A DNA stretch of 64,000 nucleotides from Hyphomicrobiales bacterium (GCA_900467185.1 UBPA01000023.1:62001-126000); one strand, 5' to 3'. Positions 35,537-44,444 are shown, counted from the first letter of the stretch. Numbers and translations: made by a program. Notes: generated by a model not told the origin, from the sequence alone.

Positions 35537-35707
35537 GAGGGGGAGCAAAGGTCTGAGCGCCGGAACGGGTCGTCAGGGTGCGGGTTGAGAGGCGCGGGTC
35601 GAGGCACGTCGCAACGATGCACGGACGGGATTGCCCTCTTGTCCGTCTCCGACACGCTCGATCGCTTCGATCACACGACGCTCTTGAACCCCTTGCGAGC
35701 GCCGTGG

Positions 35708-35744
35708 TCTGCAGCAGGCCGCCCCGGTGGCGGCCTGCTGCAGA
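35708..35744. repeat. 16-bp perfect inverted repeat with a 5-nt loop
   Basis: TCTGCAGCAGGCCGCC at 35708-35723 pairs with its exact complement at 35729-35744 across CCGGT. There is no T-tract on either side. It is about 86 bp upstream of the small gene at 35830. Confidence 0.8.
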
Positions 35745-35829
35745 CGGGTATGCAGGGGGCGGAATGTCTTCAACCGGGCGGAAATCCTTCGGCCGGGTCG
35801 AAACCAGTGAACCGGAAAGTCGATGCACC

Positions 35830-36075
35830 ATGGCCAGGGATGAGAAAAAGGACCCGTTTCGCGAGATCGAGAAGTTCCACCTGCTTCACGAGGCCCAGCT
35901 TCTGGCGCTGGTCGCGACCTTCGAGCAGGCGGGCACGCTGAAGGGCGGCCACTACAAGGCCAATGTGCTGGCCCTATCGGAAAGCATGAAGGGTACGCCG
36001 AACCATGGCGTCGCGGACGCGCTGGTCGCCTTTTCCGGCCAGCTCGGCTCCGACAAGGGCGCTGCCGGCAAATAG
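35830..36075 (+). CDS. Small hypothetical protein (81 residues)
   Basis: This 81-residue protein is hydrophilic and helical in appearance (ARDEKKDPFREIEKFHLLHE, then LLALVATFEQAG, and VLALSESMKGTPNHGVADAL). It has no membrane segment. No family was recognised. It sits between two divergent signalling operons and converges on the GGDEF-EAL gene. Coding support is moderate (start, codon use, position downstream of a structured region). Confidence 0.5.
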   Translation: MARDEKKDPFREIEKFHLLHEAQLLALVATFEQAGTLKGGHYKANVLALSESMKGTPNHGVADALVAFSGQLGSDKGAAGK

Positions 36076-36082
36076 ATCCGCG

Positions 36083-37963
36083 TCAGGCGGCATTCTCGCG
36101 GGCAAGGCTCTCGCGGTGAAGGATCGCCTCCACCTCGCTGCGCGAGCAGGGCCGGTGGAAGAGAAAGCCCTGCAGCTGATGACAGCCGACGGCTTTGAGG
36201 ATGTCGTGCTGGATCACGTCTTCCACGCCTTCTGCCGTGACGGTCAGCCCCATGGCTGCGCCGAGGCTGACGATCGAGCGGATCATCCGGTCGGAGTCCG
36301 GCTTCGTCGAGAGGGCGCTGACGAAGGACCGGTCGATCTTCAGCTTGTGGAAATTCAGGCGCGAGAGATAGCCGATGCTCGCATAGCCGCTACCGAAATC
36401 ATCGAGCGCGAACCGGAAGCCGGCTTTCCGAAGGATCTCCACCTGCACGAGAAGCGAGGCGATGTCGTTCGTCATCGCCGTTTCGGTAATTTCGAACTCG
36501 ACCTTCTCGGCCGCGACCTGCATATCCCCCGCGAGCCTCAGCACCGTTTCGGCAAAATCCGGCTTTGCGAACTGCAGCACCGACAGGTTGATCGAGGTGA
36601 TCACCTCGGGCCACGCCCGGGCATCCTCGAAGGCCCGTCTGAGGACCCATTCGCCAAGCTCCCCCATCAGCCCGTTCTTCTCCGCGATCGTGACGAAGAT
36701 CTCGGGCGAGATAAGCCCGTGGGCGTCGTGATCCCAGCGCAGCAAAGCTTCGACGCCGGTCACCCGCTTTCCGTCGATGCACATCAGCGGCTGGTAGCTG
36801 AGACGGAGGCCGTTGCCGTCGATGGCCGCTTTGAGGTCGCGGGCCAGCGTCTGGTCACGCAGGAAGATCCGGTCGAGATCCGGATCGAAGGGCCGCGCGA
36901 CGCCGCGACCGGCCTCCTTGGCGACGTAGAGCGCGACATCGGCCCGGCGCATGTGCTCCTGCAAATTGGCACCGTCCTCGTCCCCGCCCCGCGAATAGCC
37001 GATGGAAAAGCTGACCGGAAGCACATGCGCATCCGTGAAGAAGGGCTCGTCCGCCATGGCGAGGATGCGGGCGAGCACCGCGTCGAGCCGTGATGTGCCG
37101 CAGACGACGGCGAACTCGTCTCCCCCGAGGCGGGCGGCGAAACCATCCTGTGCGACGGCGTTCGACAACCGCTGGGCGACCTCGCAGATCAGCCGGTCGC
37201 CGATCCCATGGCCATAGGTGTCGTTGACCCGCTTGAAGCGGTCGAGATCCAGATAGAGGAGCGAGGTCCCGGCGCCATCGTCACGCGCCTGCCGGTCGAC
37301 CCTGTCGAAATGCTCCCGCAGGCCGGTCCGGTTGAGGAGGCGCGTCAGGGGATCGCGCCGGGCGGCGTCGTGCGCGGAGGCTTCGCTGGCACGCAGGGCC
37401 TCGTTCAGTGTCTCCAGCGCCGCGACCTGCGCGGCGAGTTCGCCGGCGATGCGGCTGTCGCTCGTCCAGCGGTTGACGAGGGTGGTCGCCATCTGGCGCA
37501 CCTCGTCCGCATCGAACGGTTTGACCAGATAGAAGAGCCGGTCCACCGTTCCCACTTTGGAGGCGATCTCGGTCGGTCGATGGTCGGAATAGCCGGTGAC
37601 GATGACGATGTTGATGACCGGCTCGAGAGCGCGGATCTGCCGCGCGGCCTCGACGCCGTCGATGCCGGGCGGCATGCGCACGTCGAGGAACACGACGCCG
37701 AACGGCAACCCGGCCGCTTTCGCGGCGCGCACCGCCTCCACGGCCTCCTCGCCCTGGCGGCAGGTCACGATTTCGTCGATCACGGCGGCCGCGTGTTCCG
37801 GCGCGTCGCCGAACAAGTCGGCCGACAGGGCGTCGTAGTCGCTGGCGTCGTCGTCGGCCGTCTGGGCGACGAGGTCGGAAAAGATCCGGCCGTAGGCGTC
37901 GAGAATGCCTGCCTCGTCGTCGCAGATCAGGATCCGGCGCGTCTCATGGGTCGGTATCGTCAT
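36083..37963 (-). CDS. Response regulator with GGDEF and EAL domains (cyclic di-GMP turnover)
   Basis: This 626-residue protein has a receiver domain (ILICDDEAGILDAYGRIF, phospho-Asp in VVFLDVRMPPG, VIVTGYS), a GGDEF domain with intact LGGDEFAVVC, and an EAL domain with GVEALLRWDH, FALDDFGSGYASIG and LKIDRSFV. Both catalytic signatures appear intact, so it may make and degrade cyclic di-GMP under control of phosphorylation. The start at 37963 overlaps the stop of the CHASE4 kinase by 4 bp, so that kinase is its likely phosphodonor. Confidence 0.92.
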   Translation of the reverse strand: MTIPTHETRRILICDDEAGILDAYGRIFSDLVAQTADDDASDYDALSADLFGDAPEHAAAVIDEIVTCRQGEEAVEAVRAAKAAGLPFGVVFLDVRMPPGIDGVEAARQIRALEPVINIVIVTGYSDHRPTEIASKVGTVDRLFYLVKPFDADEVRQMATTLVNRWTSDSRIAGELAAQVAALETLNEALRASEASAHDAARRDPLTRLLNRTGLREHFDRVDRQARDDGAGTSLLYLDLDRFKRVNDTYGHGIGDRLICEVAQRLSNAVAQDGFAARLGGDEFAVVCGTSRLDAVLARILAMADEPFFTDAHVLPVSFSIGYSRGGDEDGANLQEHMRRADVALYVAKEAGRGVARPFDPDLDRIFLRDQTLARDLKAAIDGNGLRLSYQPLMCIDGKRVTGVEALLRWDHDAHGLISPEIFVTIAEKNGLMGELGEWVLRRAFEDARAWPEVITSINLSVLQFAKPDFAETVLRLAGDMQVAAEKVEFEITETAMTNDIASLLVQVEILRKAGFRFALDDFGSGYASIGYLSRLNFHKLKIDRSFVSALSTKPDSDRMIRSIVSLGAAMGLTVTAEGVEDVIQHDILKAVGCHQLQGFLFHRPCSRSEVEAILHRESLARENAA

Positions 37964-39783
37964 GCCGCATCTCGTCTCGAAAGGGCCGCGGGAAGGATGA
38001 TTCGGAAGGTCGCGCCCCGGTGCGGTCCTTCGCTCTCGACGGACAGGCGTCCCCCCATGGCGTTCACGGCATTCGCGCACCAGTGCAGCCCGACGCCGCG
38101 CTTGCCGCCGCTTTTCGTCGTAAAGCCTTTTTCGAACAGCCGGACCCGGTTTTCCGCATCGATGCCAACGCCGTCATCGCTCACGGTCAGCTCGATGCTG
38201 GCAGTGCCTTCGGCGTCCGCGATCCGTCGCGCCGCGATCCGCACCTGCCCCGCTCCCGAGCCGGACGCCTCGATGGCCTCTGCCGCGTTGACGACCAGAT
38301 TGCCGAGCACCTGTTCGAGCGGAACCCGGTGACCGAATGCGGTGAGGCTGCGAAGCGCGCTGACATCCACCGCAATGCCGTGGCGGTGTGCGATGAGCGG
38401 CAGCGCATTGCGCAGCGATGCCGCGATATCCACCGCGTCCAGCACGCGGTCGCGCTGGGCGGAACGGTCCTGCTCCTTCAGGATGTCGTCGACATGCCGG
38501 AGCATGGCGACGAGCGACCCCACCTCCTCCTGCCGCGCCCTGTCCTCGTCCATCAGCCGGGCGGACGACAGGGCGACGAACTGCTGGAGCTTTGCCGCCC
38601 GGTCGGGCGCAAGGTCGGGCTCGGCCAGCTGGTCCAGGGCCTTGGTCAGGTTCTGCTTCCAGGGCGCGGCATTCGCCTTCGCCAGACCCCAGGCGGCGAC
38701 CGAGATGGGGCTGAGCGCGTTGCGGACATTGTGGAGAAGGCCGGCCGCCTCGTCCGCCGCCCCGTGATCGTAATCCTGCCGCCGCAATCTGTCGCGAAGC
38801 TCGTCGAGCTGGCCGGCCATCGCGTTGAAGGAGAACACGGTCTCGCTCAACTCGTCGCCCTTCCTGTCCTCCGGCATCGCGTCGAGGTGACCCGTCGCCG
38901 CAACGGACAGGAGGTGGGAGCGCAGCGTCTCGATGCGGCGAATGACGATGTGGCGCAGGATGACCCCAAGCGCGAGAAGCAGGATCGTGGCGCCGGCAAG
39001 CAGCATGAGCAGCGTCGTCAGGATCGTCTTTTCGCCGAGCGCCGTGATGTCGCGCGTCGTGTGCGACCGGATCATGGCGAGCGCCCGTCCATCCGGACCG
39101 AGCAGCGGATCGACCCTGTCGACCGTCCTGCCGCTCTCGGCCAGCGGTCGTGTTGGGAAGGTGGAGGTCGCCAGAAGATCGAAATCGACGCGGGTTGCCG
39201 ACCGGATCGCGCCCATGTCGAGGAGCCGGCCGAGCACCAGCGTGCCCGTCTGCGTGCCGGACCTGTCGGAGCGCAGGATGGGCGAGATGCCGATGGCGGC
39301 CAGTCCCTGCGGCGTCTGAATCAGCGACGAGCGGATCTCGACATCCCGCGCGCGCGACAGGAGCGGACTGTCGGCCGGCAGCCTGTCGGCGGACAGGAGT
39401 TTGAGCGGCCGGGGCTCGTCCACATCGAACGCAAAGCCGCTGTCGAGAACCACCCTGCCCGCGACGTCGATCGCGACGAAATAATTGACGCCGAGCGTCT
39501 TCAGGGACTCGGCCGTGACGTTCTTTTCCTCGTAAGCGGGCGCCACGCCCGCCATGAAGTCGTAGGTGTCGTCCCAGATGGCATAGTCGCCCGCACTGCT
39601 GGCGACCTGGTCCTTCTGCAGCAGTATGGCTTCCAGAACGCGGCTCTGGTTTCGCTCGGCGGCCTGCTCCTCAAGCGCCGCGAAGCTCGGCAGGACGGCA
39701 AGCCGCAGCGTGGCGAAGTTGAGAACGGCGGAAACGGCGACGACGCCGACAAGCGCAACGTTCATTTTGGTTACAAGACGCAT
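37960..39783 (-). CDS. CHASE4-domain membrane histidine kinase
   Basis: This 607-residue kinase has an N-terminal membrane segment (MNVALVGVVAVSAVLNFATL), a periplasmic CHASE4 domain marked by AGDYAIWDDTYDFM, a second membrane segment (TTLLMLLAGATILLLALGVI), a HAMP linker, a histidine region reading GLLHNVRNALSPI and a HATPase domain (VSDDGVGID, TTKSGGKRGVGLHWCANAV). The HNVRN box is typical of kinases with a minimal dimerisation region. It is first in the unit with the REC-GGDEF-EAL gene. Two palindromes (39953, 39986) lie upstream. Confidence 0.9.
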   Translation of the reverse strand: MRLVTKMNVALVGVVAVSAVLNFATLRLAVLPSFAALEEQAAERNQSRVLEAILLQKDQVASSAGDYAIWDDTYDFMAGVAPAYEEKNVTAESLKTLGVNYFVAIDVAGRVVLDSGFAFDVDEPRPLKLLSADRLPADSPLLSRARDVEIRSSLIQTPQGLAAIGISPILRSDRSGTQTGTLVLGRLLDMGAIRSATRVDFDLLATSTFPTRPLAESGRTVDRVDPLLGPDGRALAMIRSHTTRDITALGEKTILTTLLMLLAGATILLLALGVILRHIVIRRIETLRSHLLSVAATGHLDAMPEDRKGDELSETVFSFNAMAGQLDELRDRLRRQDYDHGAADEAAGLLHNVRNALSPISVAAWGLAKANAAPWKQNLTKALDQLAEPDLAPDRAAKLQQFVALSSARLMDEDRARQEEVGSLVAMLRHVDDILKEQDRSAQRDRVLDAVDIAASLRNALPLIAHRHGIAVDVSALRSLTAFGHRVPLEQVLGNLVVNAAEAIEASGSGAGQVRIAARRIADAEGTASIELTVSDDGVGIDAENRVRLFEKGFTTKSGGKRGVGLHWCANAVNAMGGRLSVESEGPHRGATFRIILPAALSRRDAA

Positions 39784-39952
39784 GAAAGATCCCCTCGGGG
39801 CAGGCTTACACTGTCTTCGTAAAGCCGCGGTTGCAGAGGGTGGTTAATGCGTTCGCCCGGACCGAAAGATATTGATCCCGTCACAGTCTCGTTCATGAAA
39901 GTTGACTGTTTTACTTCGGTAATAGCTGACGCGACGGCGGTTCGCCGGTGTC

Positions 39953-39997
39953 CGACTTAAGTCCGACGTACCGGGCGGGATCCATGGACTGAAGTCC
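39953..39997. promoter_or_regulatory. Two palindromes of the GGACT-NN-AGTCC type, copies 3 and 4
   Basis: CGACTTAAGTCC at 39953-39964 (perfect core GACTTAAGTC) and GGACTGAAGTCC at 39986-39997 lie 33 bp apart, about three helical turns, between the CHASE4 kinase and DUF1236 genes. Such phasing suits cooperative binding by a LuxR-type regulator. Confidence 0.65.
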
Positions 39998-40062
39998 CGG
40001 GCAGGAACCAATGCTGCCGGCAAAGCCTTTCCCTGCCGAACCACAACACAAGGATCAGAACC

Positions 40063-40464
40063 ATGAAAACCGCTCTTCTCATTCCCTTCGCCGTCCTGTC
40101 GCTCGGTTTCTCCACGGCCGCTTATGCTGACGGCAGCGGCACCGTCACCGGCCTTGCCGGCGGCGCGGCAACGGGCGCTGTCGTCGGTGGTCCGGTGGGT
40201 GCCGTCGTCGGGGGTGCCGTCGGCGCCATCGCCGGCGCAGCGATCGACCCGCCGCCGGAACGCGTCGTGACCTATGTGCGCCAGCAACCCATGCCGACAC
40301 AGCGCGTCGTGGTGGAAGAGCCGATCGTGGTCGGCAAGCGCGTGCCGCAGACGGTCGTCCTCACGCCCATCCCCGAGGATCCGACCTATTCCTACGCCAT
40401 CGTCGACCAGCAGCGCCTGATCGTCGATCCGCAGACGGGCCAGGTCGTCCAGATCGTTCAGTAA
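40063..40464 (+). CDS. DUF1236-family exported protein
   Basis: This 133-residue protein has a signal peptide (MKTALLIPFAVLSLGFSTAA, YA-D cleavage), a Gly/Ala/Val-rich segment (LAGGAATGAVVGGPVGAVVG and following) and the DUF1236 C-terminus (VPQTVVLTPIPEDPTYSYAI, then VDPQTGQVVQIVQ). The Gly-rich stretch resembles glycine-zipper envelope proteins. Function unknown. The two upstream palindromes suggest control by the local regulator, and a terminator follows. Confidence 0.87.
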   Translation: MKTALLIPFAVLSLGFSTAAYADGSGTVTGLAGGAATGAVVGGPVGAVVGGAVGAIAGAAIDPPPERVVTYVRQQPMPTQRVVVEEPIVVGKRVPQTVVLTPIPEDPTYSYAIVDQQRLIVDPQTGQVVQIVQ

Positions 40465-40487
40465 GCATCGCGCGACACGAAAACGGA

Positions 40488-40514
40488 AAGGCTCCTCGCA
40501 AGGGGAGCCTTTTT
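40488..40514 (+). terminator. Rho-independent terminator after the DUF1236 gene
   Basis: AAGGCTCC at 40488-40495 pairs with GGAGCCTT at 40504-40511, followed by a run of T to 40514. Confidence 0.85.
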
Positions 40515-40543
40515 CGCGTCCGCCCTCCGCGCGGAGACGCATC

Positions 40544-41431
40544 TCATGCCTTGAGAGCGTCCACGACGATCTTGAAGGCCGGGGAGTTCTGCCGGCGGCT
40601 CGGATAATAAAGGTAATAGCCGGGAAACAGCGGGCACCAGTCATGAAGGATCTGGACGAGCCTGCCGGCGGCGATCTCGGACGTGACCAGACTTTCCGGG
40701 ACATAGGCGATACCGTATCCCGCCACGGCCGCATCGATCATGGCATAGGACGTGTTGAACGTCAGTTGTCCGTCCACGCGCACCCGAACCTCCCGTCCGT
40801 CCTTTTCGAACTCCCAGGCATAGAGGCCGCCGGCGCGGGCTTGCCGATGGTTGATGCAGACGTGGCCGACGAGCTCCTGCGGCGTCTTCGGTATCGCGCG
40901 CGTCGCAAGATAGTCCGGCGATGCGACGGCGACCAGCCGCCAATCCGGGCCGATGCGAACCGCGATCATGTCCTTGTCGACACTCTCGCCCAGCCGCACG
41001 CCGGCATCGAACTTTTCCTCCACGATATTGCGGAACCCGTTGTCGCTGTTCAGCTCGACCTTGATGTCTGGATAGGCGCGCAGCAGCGGGCGGAGCTTCG
41101 GCCAGACGACGCTTTCCTGCGCATAGTCGGACAGGGTGATGCGCACGGAGCCGGTCGGCGTGTCGCGGATTTCCATCAGCTGGTCGATCTCGGTCTCAAG
41201 CTCCTCGATGCGCGGCGCAAGCGAGCGGATCAGGCGCTCGCCGGCATCCGTCGGAACGGCGCTTCGCGTCGTGCGGGTGAGGAGCCGCAGGCCGAGGCGA
41301 GCCTCCAGCTTCTTGATCGTGTGGCTGATGGTCGATTGCGACGTCCCGAGCTTGGCTGCCGCCTTGGTAAAACTCCGCTCCTCCGCAACGGCGAGAAACC
41401 AGAGCATATCGTTGAGATCTTCGCGCTTCAT
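40544..41431 (-). CDS. LysR-family transcriptional regulator
   Basis: This 295-residue protein starts MKREDLNDMLWFLAVAEERS, with the helix-turn-helix KAAAKLGTSQSTISHTIKKLE and a typical CrgA-like effector domain ending LFPGYYLYYPSRRQNSPAF. It belongs to the AaeR/CrgA group. It is divergent from the MFS-hydrolase gene (95 bp), which it probably controls. Confidence 0.92.
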   Translation of the reverse strand: MKREDLNDMLWFLAVAEERSFTKAAAKLGTSQSTISHTIKKLEARLGLRLLTRTTRSAVPTDAGERLIRSLAPRIEELETEIDQLMEIRDTPTGSVRITLSDYAQESVVWPKLRPLLRAYPDIKVELNSDNGFRNIVEEKFDAGVRLGESVDKDMIAVRIGPDWRLVAVASPDYLATRAIPKTPQELVGHVCINHRQARAGGLYAWEFEKDGREVRVRVDGQLTFNTSYAMIDAAVAGYGIAYVPESLVTSEIAAGRLVQILHDWCPLFPGYYLYYPSRRQNSPAFKIVVDALKA

Positions 41432-41525
41432 CGTCTTCCACGCCCTTGATTGATGTTCATCATCGATAAGTCCATGCGAATTGCAACGGCTAATTCCGGA
41501 ACTGAACCTGGATTATCGTGCCGGC

Positions 41526-43913
41526 ATGACCCATACGGCACCGACTGAGCACATCGCAGACCACGATCCCGGCACGACCGGCCACAGGGACGCTTCCGTT
41601 CCCGTCGTGCCCAGGGCCGCCTGGGGCGCCGTCGTCTCCATGGCGCTCTGCGTCGCCGTTCTCATCGCGTCCGAATTCCTGCCGGTCAGCCTTCTCTCCC
41701 CCATCGCCGCCGAGCTCGGGGTGACGGAAGGCCGAGCCGGACAGGCGATCTCCGTCTCCGGCATCTTCGCCGTTCTGACGAGCCTGTTCGTGGCGGGCCT
41801 GACGCGCCGGGTGGACCGGCGGCTGGTGCTCGCGTCCTTCTCGCTCCTGCTCGTGATGTCGGGCGCGATCGTCACGGTCTCCCCGAACTATCTCGTCCTG
41901 ATGATCGGGCGCGCCCTGCTCGGCGTGGCAATCGGCGGCTTCTGGTCGATGTCGACCGCGATCGTCATGCGGCTCGTCCCCGAGGACGCCGTTCCCAGGG
42001 GTCTGGCCATGCTGAATGCCGGCAATGCCATCGCCGCGACGATCTCGGCGCCGCTCGGCAGCCTGCTCGGAAGCTCCATCGGCTGGCGCGGTGCCTTCTT
42101 CGCCGTCGTTCCGCTGGCACTGGTGGCGCTCGTCTGGCAGTGGATCAGCCTGCCGTCGCTGCCGCCACGCCGCGCCCGACGCGACGAGGGATCGCTCACC
42201 GTGTTCCGGCTTCTCCTGCGGCGGCAGGTCGCGAGCGGCATGGCGTCGATCCTGCTCTTCTTCATGGGGCAGTTCGCGCTGTTCACCTATCTGCGGCCCT
42301 TCCTGGAAACAGTCACGGCGGTGTCGATCTCGACCCTCTCTCTGCTTCTTCTACTGATGGGCCTGGCCGGCGTCCTCGGCACGGTGCTCGTCAGTCGTCT
42401 GCTGCGCGCCCGGCTGTATCCGGTTCTGGTCGCGATCCCGCTGGTCATGGCCATTATCGCACTGGGGCTCGTCGCTTTCGGCACGTCCGCCACCGCGACC
42501 GCCGCCCTGCTCGTCGGCTGGGGCCTGTTCGGCACGGCGGCACCCGTCGGCTGGGGCACCTGGCTGAGCCGGACGATGCCCGAGGATGCCGAGGCCGGGG
42601 GCGGGTTGCAGGTCGCAACCATCCAGCTCGCCATCACGCTCGGTGCGTCCACGGGCGGCCTGCTGTTCGACGCGACGGGCTGGTGGACGACTTTCCTGTT
42701 CGCAGCCGTGCTTCTGGCCGGCTCGTCCCTTCTTGCCGCCACGGCCTGGCCGTCCGAGCGCCGCCGGCACCAGGCAGCCTCCCCTACAACCTTCTCCACC
42801 CCCACCCTGCACATGACCGATGACATCCACCGCGACACCTCGAAGACCGGCATCGATCGCCGTTCCCTTCTCAAGATGACGAGTGCCGGCGTCGCCGCGC
42901 TCGGGGCGACATCCTTTTTCGACATGATCGCAGCAAGGGCTCAAGACATGACCAACGGCGCCTCCAATTTCTACACCAGCGACCGCTTGACCCTCCAAAA
43001 GGTGCGGTTTCCGACCCAGTACCGGACGATGGTCGCGGGCAACCTCTTCCTGCCCAAGGACATGGACCGGGCGGCCAGGAACCCGGCGATCGTCGTCGGC
43101 CACCCGATGGGTGCGGTGAAGGAACAGAGCGCCAATCTCTACGCCACGAAGATGGCCGAGCAGGGTTTCGTCGCCATGTCGATCGACCTGCCCTTCTGGG
43201 GCGAGAGCGAGGGCCAGCCGCGCAATCTGGTGTCGCCCGAGGCTTACGCCGAAGCCTTCAGCGCCGGTGTGGATTTCCTCGGGTCGCAGGCCTTCGTGGA
43301 TCGCGGCAATATCGGCGCCATCGGCGTGTGCGGCAGCGGCAGCTTCGTCATCAGCGCGGCCAAGATCGACCCGCGCATCAAGGCCATCGCCACCGTCAGC
43401 ATGTACGACATGGGTGCCGCCTTCCGCGACGCGCTGAACAAGGGGCAGACGGTCGAGCAGCGCAAGGCCTTCATCGCGACGGCGGCCGAGCAGCGCTGGG
43501 CGGAAGCGGATGGCGCCGACATCCGCTACATCGGCGGCACCACGCTGCAACTGACGGCCGAGACCGATCCGATCCAGCGCGAGTTCTACGATTTCTACCG
43601 CACGCCGCGCGGCGCTTTCACCCCGGCCGGCGTCGCCCCGCAGACGACGACGAAGCCCACGCTCGCCAGCAGTGTCAAGTTCATGAACTTCTATCCGTTC
43701 AACGACATCGAGACGATCTCCCCGCGCCCCATGCTGTTCATCTCGGGCGATCGGGCCCATTCCAAGGAATTCAGCCAGGATGCCTACAACAGGGCCTCGG
43801 AACCGAAGGCGCTCGTCTGGGTCGAGGGTGCGGGCCATGTCGATCTCTACGATCGCGTGGATCTCATCCCCTTCGACACGCTGAGGGGTTTCTTCGATCA
43901 GCACCTGGCCTGA
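41526..43913 (+). CDS. MFS exporter fused in frame to a Tat-type alpha/beta hydrolase
   Basis: This 795-residue open frame joins two ordinary proteins. Residues 1-430 are a 12-helix sugar-efflux/AraJ-type MFS exporter (GEF-like SEFLPVSLLSPIAAELGVTE, RALLGVAIGGFWSMSTAIVM). From residue about 430 (ATG 42813) it reads MTDDIHRDTSKTGIDRRSLL with a twin-arginine motif, a hydrophobic stretch (TSAGVAALGATSFF) and then a YcjY-like alpha/beta hydrolase (GHPMGAVKEQS, GVCGSGSFVIS, EGAGHVDLYD). An intact internal Tat signal suggests two genes merged by loss of the stop codon; no ribosome binding site is seen before 42813. Either coupling or a true fusion is possible. Confidence 0.75.
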   Translation: MTHTAPTEHIADHDPGTTGHRDASVPVVPRAAWGAVVSMALCVAVLIASEFLPVSLLSPIAAELGVTEGRAGQAISVSGIFAVLTSLFVAGLTRRVDRRLVLASFSLLLVMSGAIVTVSPNYLVLMIGRALLGVAIGGFWSMSTAIVMRLVPEDAVPRGLAMLNAGNAIAATISAPLGSLLGSSIGWRGAFFAVVPLALVALVWQWISLPSLPPRRARRDEGSLTVFRLLLRRQVASGMASILLFFMGQFALFTYLRPFLETVTAVSISTLSLLLLLMGLAGVLGTVLVSRLLRARLYPVLVAIPLVMAIIALGLVAFGTSATATAALLVGWGLFGTAAPVGWGTWLSRTMPEDAEAGGGLQVATIQLAITLGASTGGLLFDATGWWTTFLFAAVLLAGSSLLAATAWPSERRRHQAASPTTFSTPTLHMTDDIHRDTSKTGIDRRSLLKMTSAGVAALGATSFFDMIAARAQDMTNGASNFYTSDRLTLQKVRFPTQYRTMVAGNLFLPKDMDRAARNPAIVVGHPMGAVKEQSANLYATKMAEQGFVAMSIDLPFWGESEGQPRNLVSPEAYAEAFSAGVDFLGSQAFVDRGNIGAIGVCGSGSFVISAAKIDPRIKAIATVSMYDMGAAFRDALNKGQTVEQRKAFIATAAEQRWAEADGADIRYIGGTTLQLTAETDPIQREFYDFYRTPRGAFTPAGVAPQTTTKPTLASSVKFMNFYPFNDIETISPRPMLFISGDRAHSKEFSQDAYNRASEPKALVWVEGAGHVDLYDRVDLIPFDTLRGFFDQHLA

Positions 43914-43991
43914 ACGCGAAAGCAAGGCGAGACCCGCCCGCACAAGGTGCGCACCGTCGAACGTCACCTCTCTGCAGGGGAAAGGCCGAAG

Positions 43992-44411
43992 ATGAAACAT
44001 ATCGCAGCGCCGGCACGGATCTGCATCCTGCTCACGCTTCTCATGGGAGGACCAGCCATGGCCGAGGGTCGTATCCGCATTTCGTCGGACTGGGGCGACG
44101 TGACCGCGAACCTGACCGACAACGTTGCCGCACGGGCGCTTTCCGCCATATTGCCGGTGACAATCGAGATGGATGACCATCTTCGTCAGGAAAAGACCGG
44201 CACCCTGCCCAAGACCCTGCCGGCCGCCCCGCGCCAGCGCGCGTTCTCCGCCGGCACCCTCGGCCTGTGGAGTTCCGGCGACATCGTCATCTACTATCGG
44301 GAGGGACGCGTGCTCCCGCCGGGCATCGTCCTTCTAGGGCGGATCGACGGCGACGTCTCGATCTTCGACCGGCCCGGAAAGGTCACGATCACCGTGGACA
44401 AGGCCCGCTGA
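43992..44411 (+). CDS. Exported cyclophilin-like fold protein
   Basis: This 139-residue protein has a signal peptide (ICILLTLLMGGPAMA) and a cyclophilin-like/DUF3830-type domain (ANLTDNVAARALSAILPVTI, TLGLWSSGDIVIYY, ILLGRIDGDVSIF). Such proteins often sit beside LysR and alpha/beta hydrolase genes, as here. The start at 43992 is preceded by GGGGAAAGG; an upstream start at 43947 would spoil the signal peptide. Role unknown. Confidence 0.75.
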   Translation: MKHIAAPARICILLTLLMGGPAMAEGRIRISSDWGDVTANLTDNVAARALSAILPVTIEMDDHLRQEKTGTLPKTLPAAPRQRAFSAGTLGLWSSGDIVIYYREGRVLPPGIVLLGRIDGDVSIFDRPGKVTITVDKAR

Positions 44412-44417
44412 GCCTCT

Positions 44418-44444
44418 CCTCCCTGCCGCTCGACGGCAGGGAGG
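44418..44444 (+). terminator. GC-rich terminator-like hairpin
   Basis: CCTCCCTGCCG at 44418-44428 pairs with CGGCAGGGAGG at 44434-44444 with a 5-nt loop; only two T follow. It marks the end of the exporter unit. Confidence 0.6.

Larger units (their letters stand above)
35403..35829. other. Intergenic region with an operator-like palindrome and a long hairpin
   Basis: This 427-bp region separates the divergent kinase gene and a small gene. It holds the palindrome TCGGACCTAAGTCCGA at 35521-35536 and a 16-bp perfect stem at 35708-35744. No coding sequence is supported. Confidence 0.6.

Noticed and set aside
34179-35588. Long open frame (469 codons) antisense to the NarL-type kinase
   Set aside because: It mirrors the kinase in a GC-rich gene, has no recognisable domain and no ribosome binding site; the kinase has clear motifs.
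36005-37093. A 362-codon frame antisense to the GGDEF-EAL gene
   Set aside because: It is a shadow of a gene with intact GGDEF and EAL motifs.
42351-44180. Open frame of 609 codons antisense to the MFS-hydrolase gene
   Set aside because: Composition is Arg/Gly/His-rich, typical of reverse translation of GC-rich coding DNA; no motifs.
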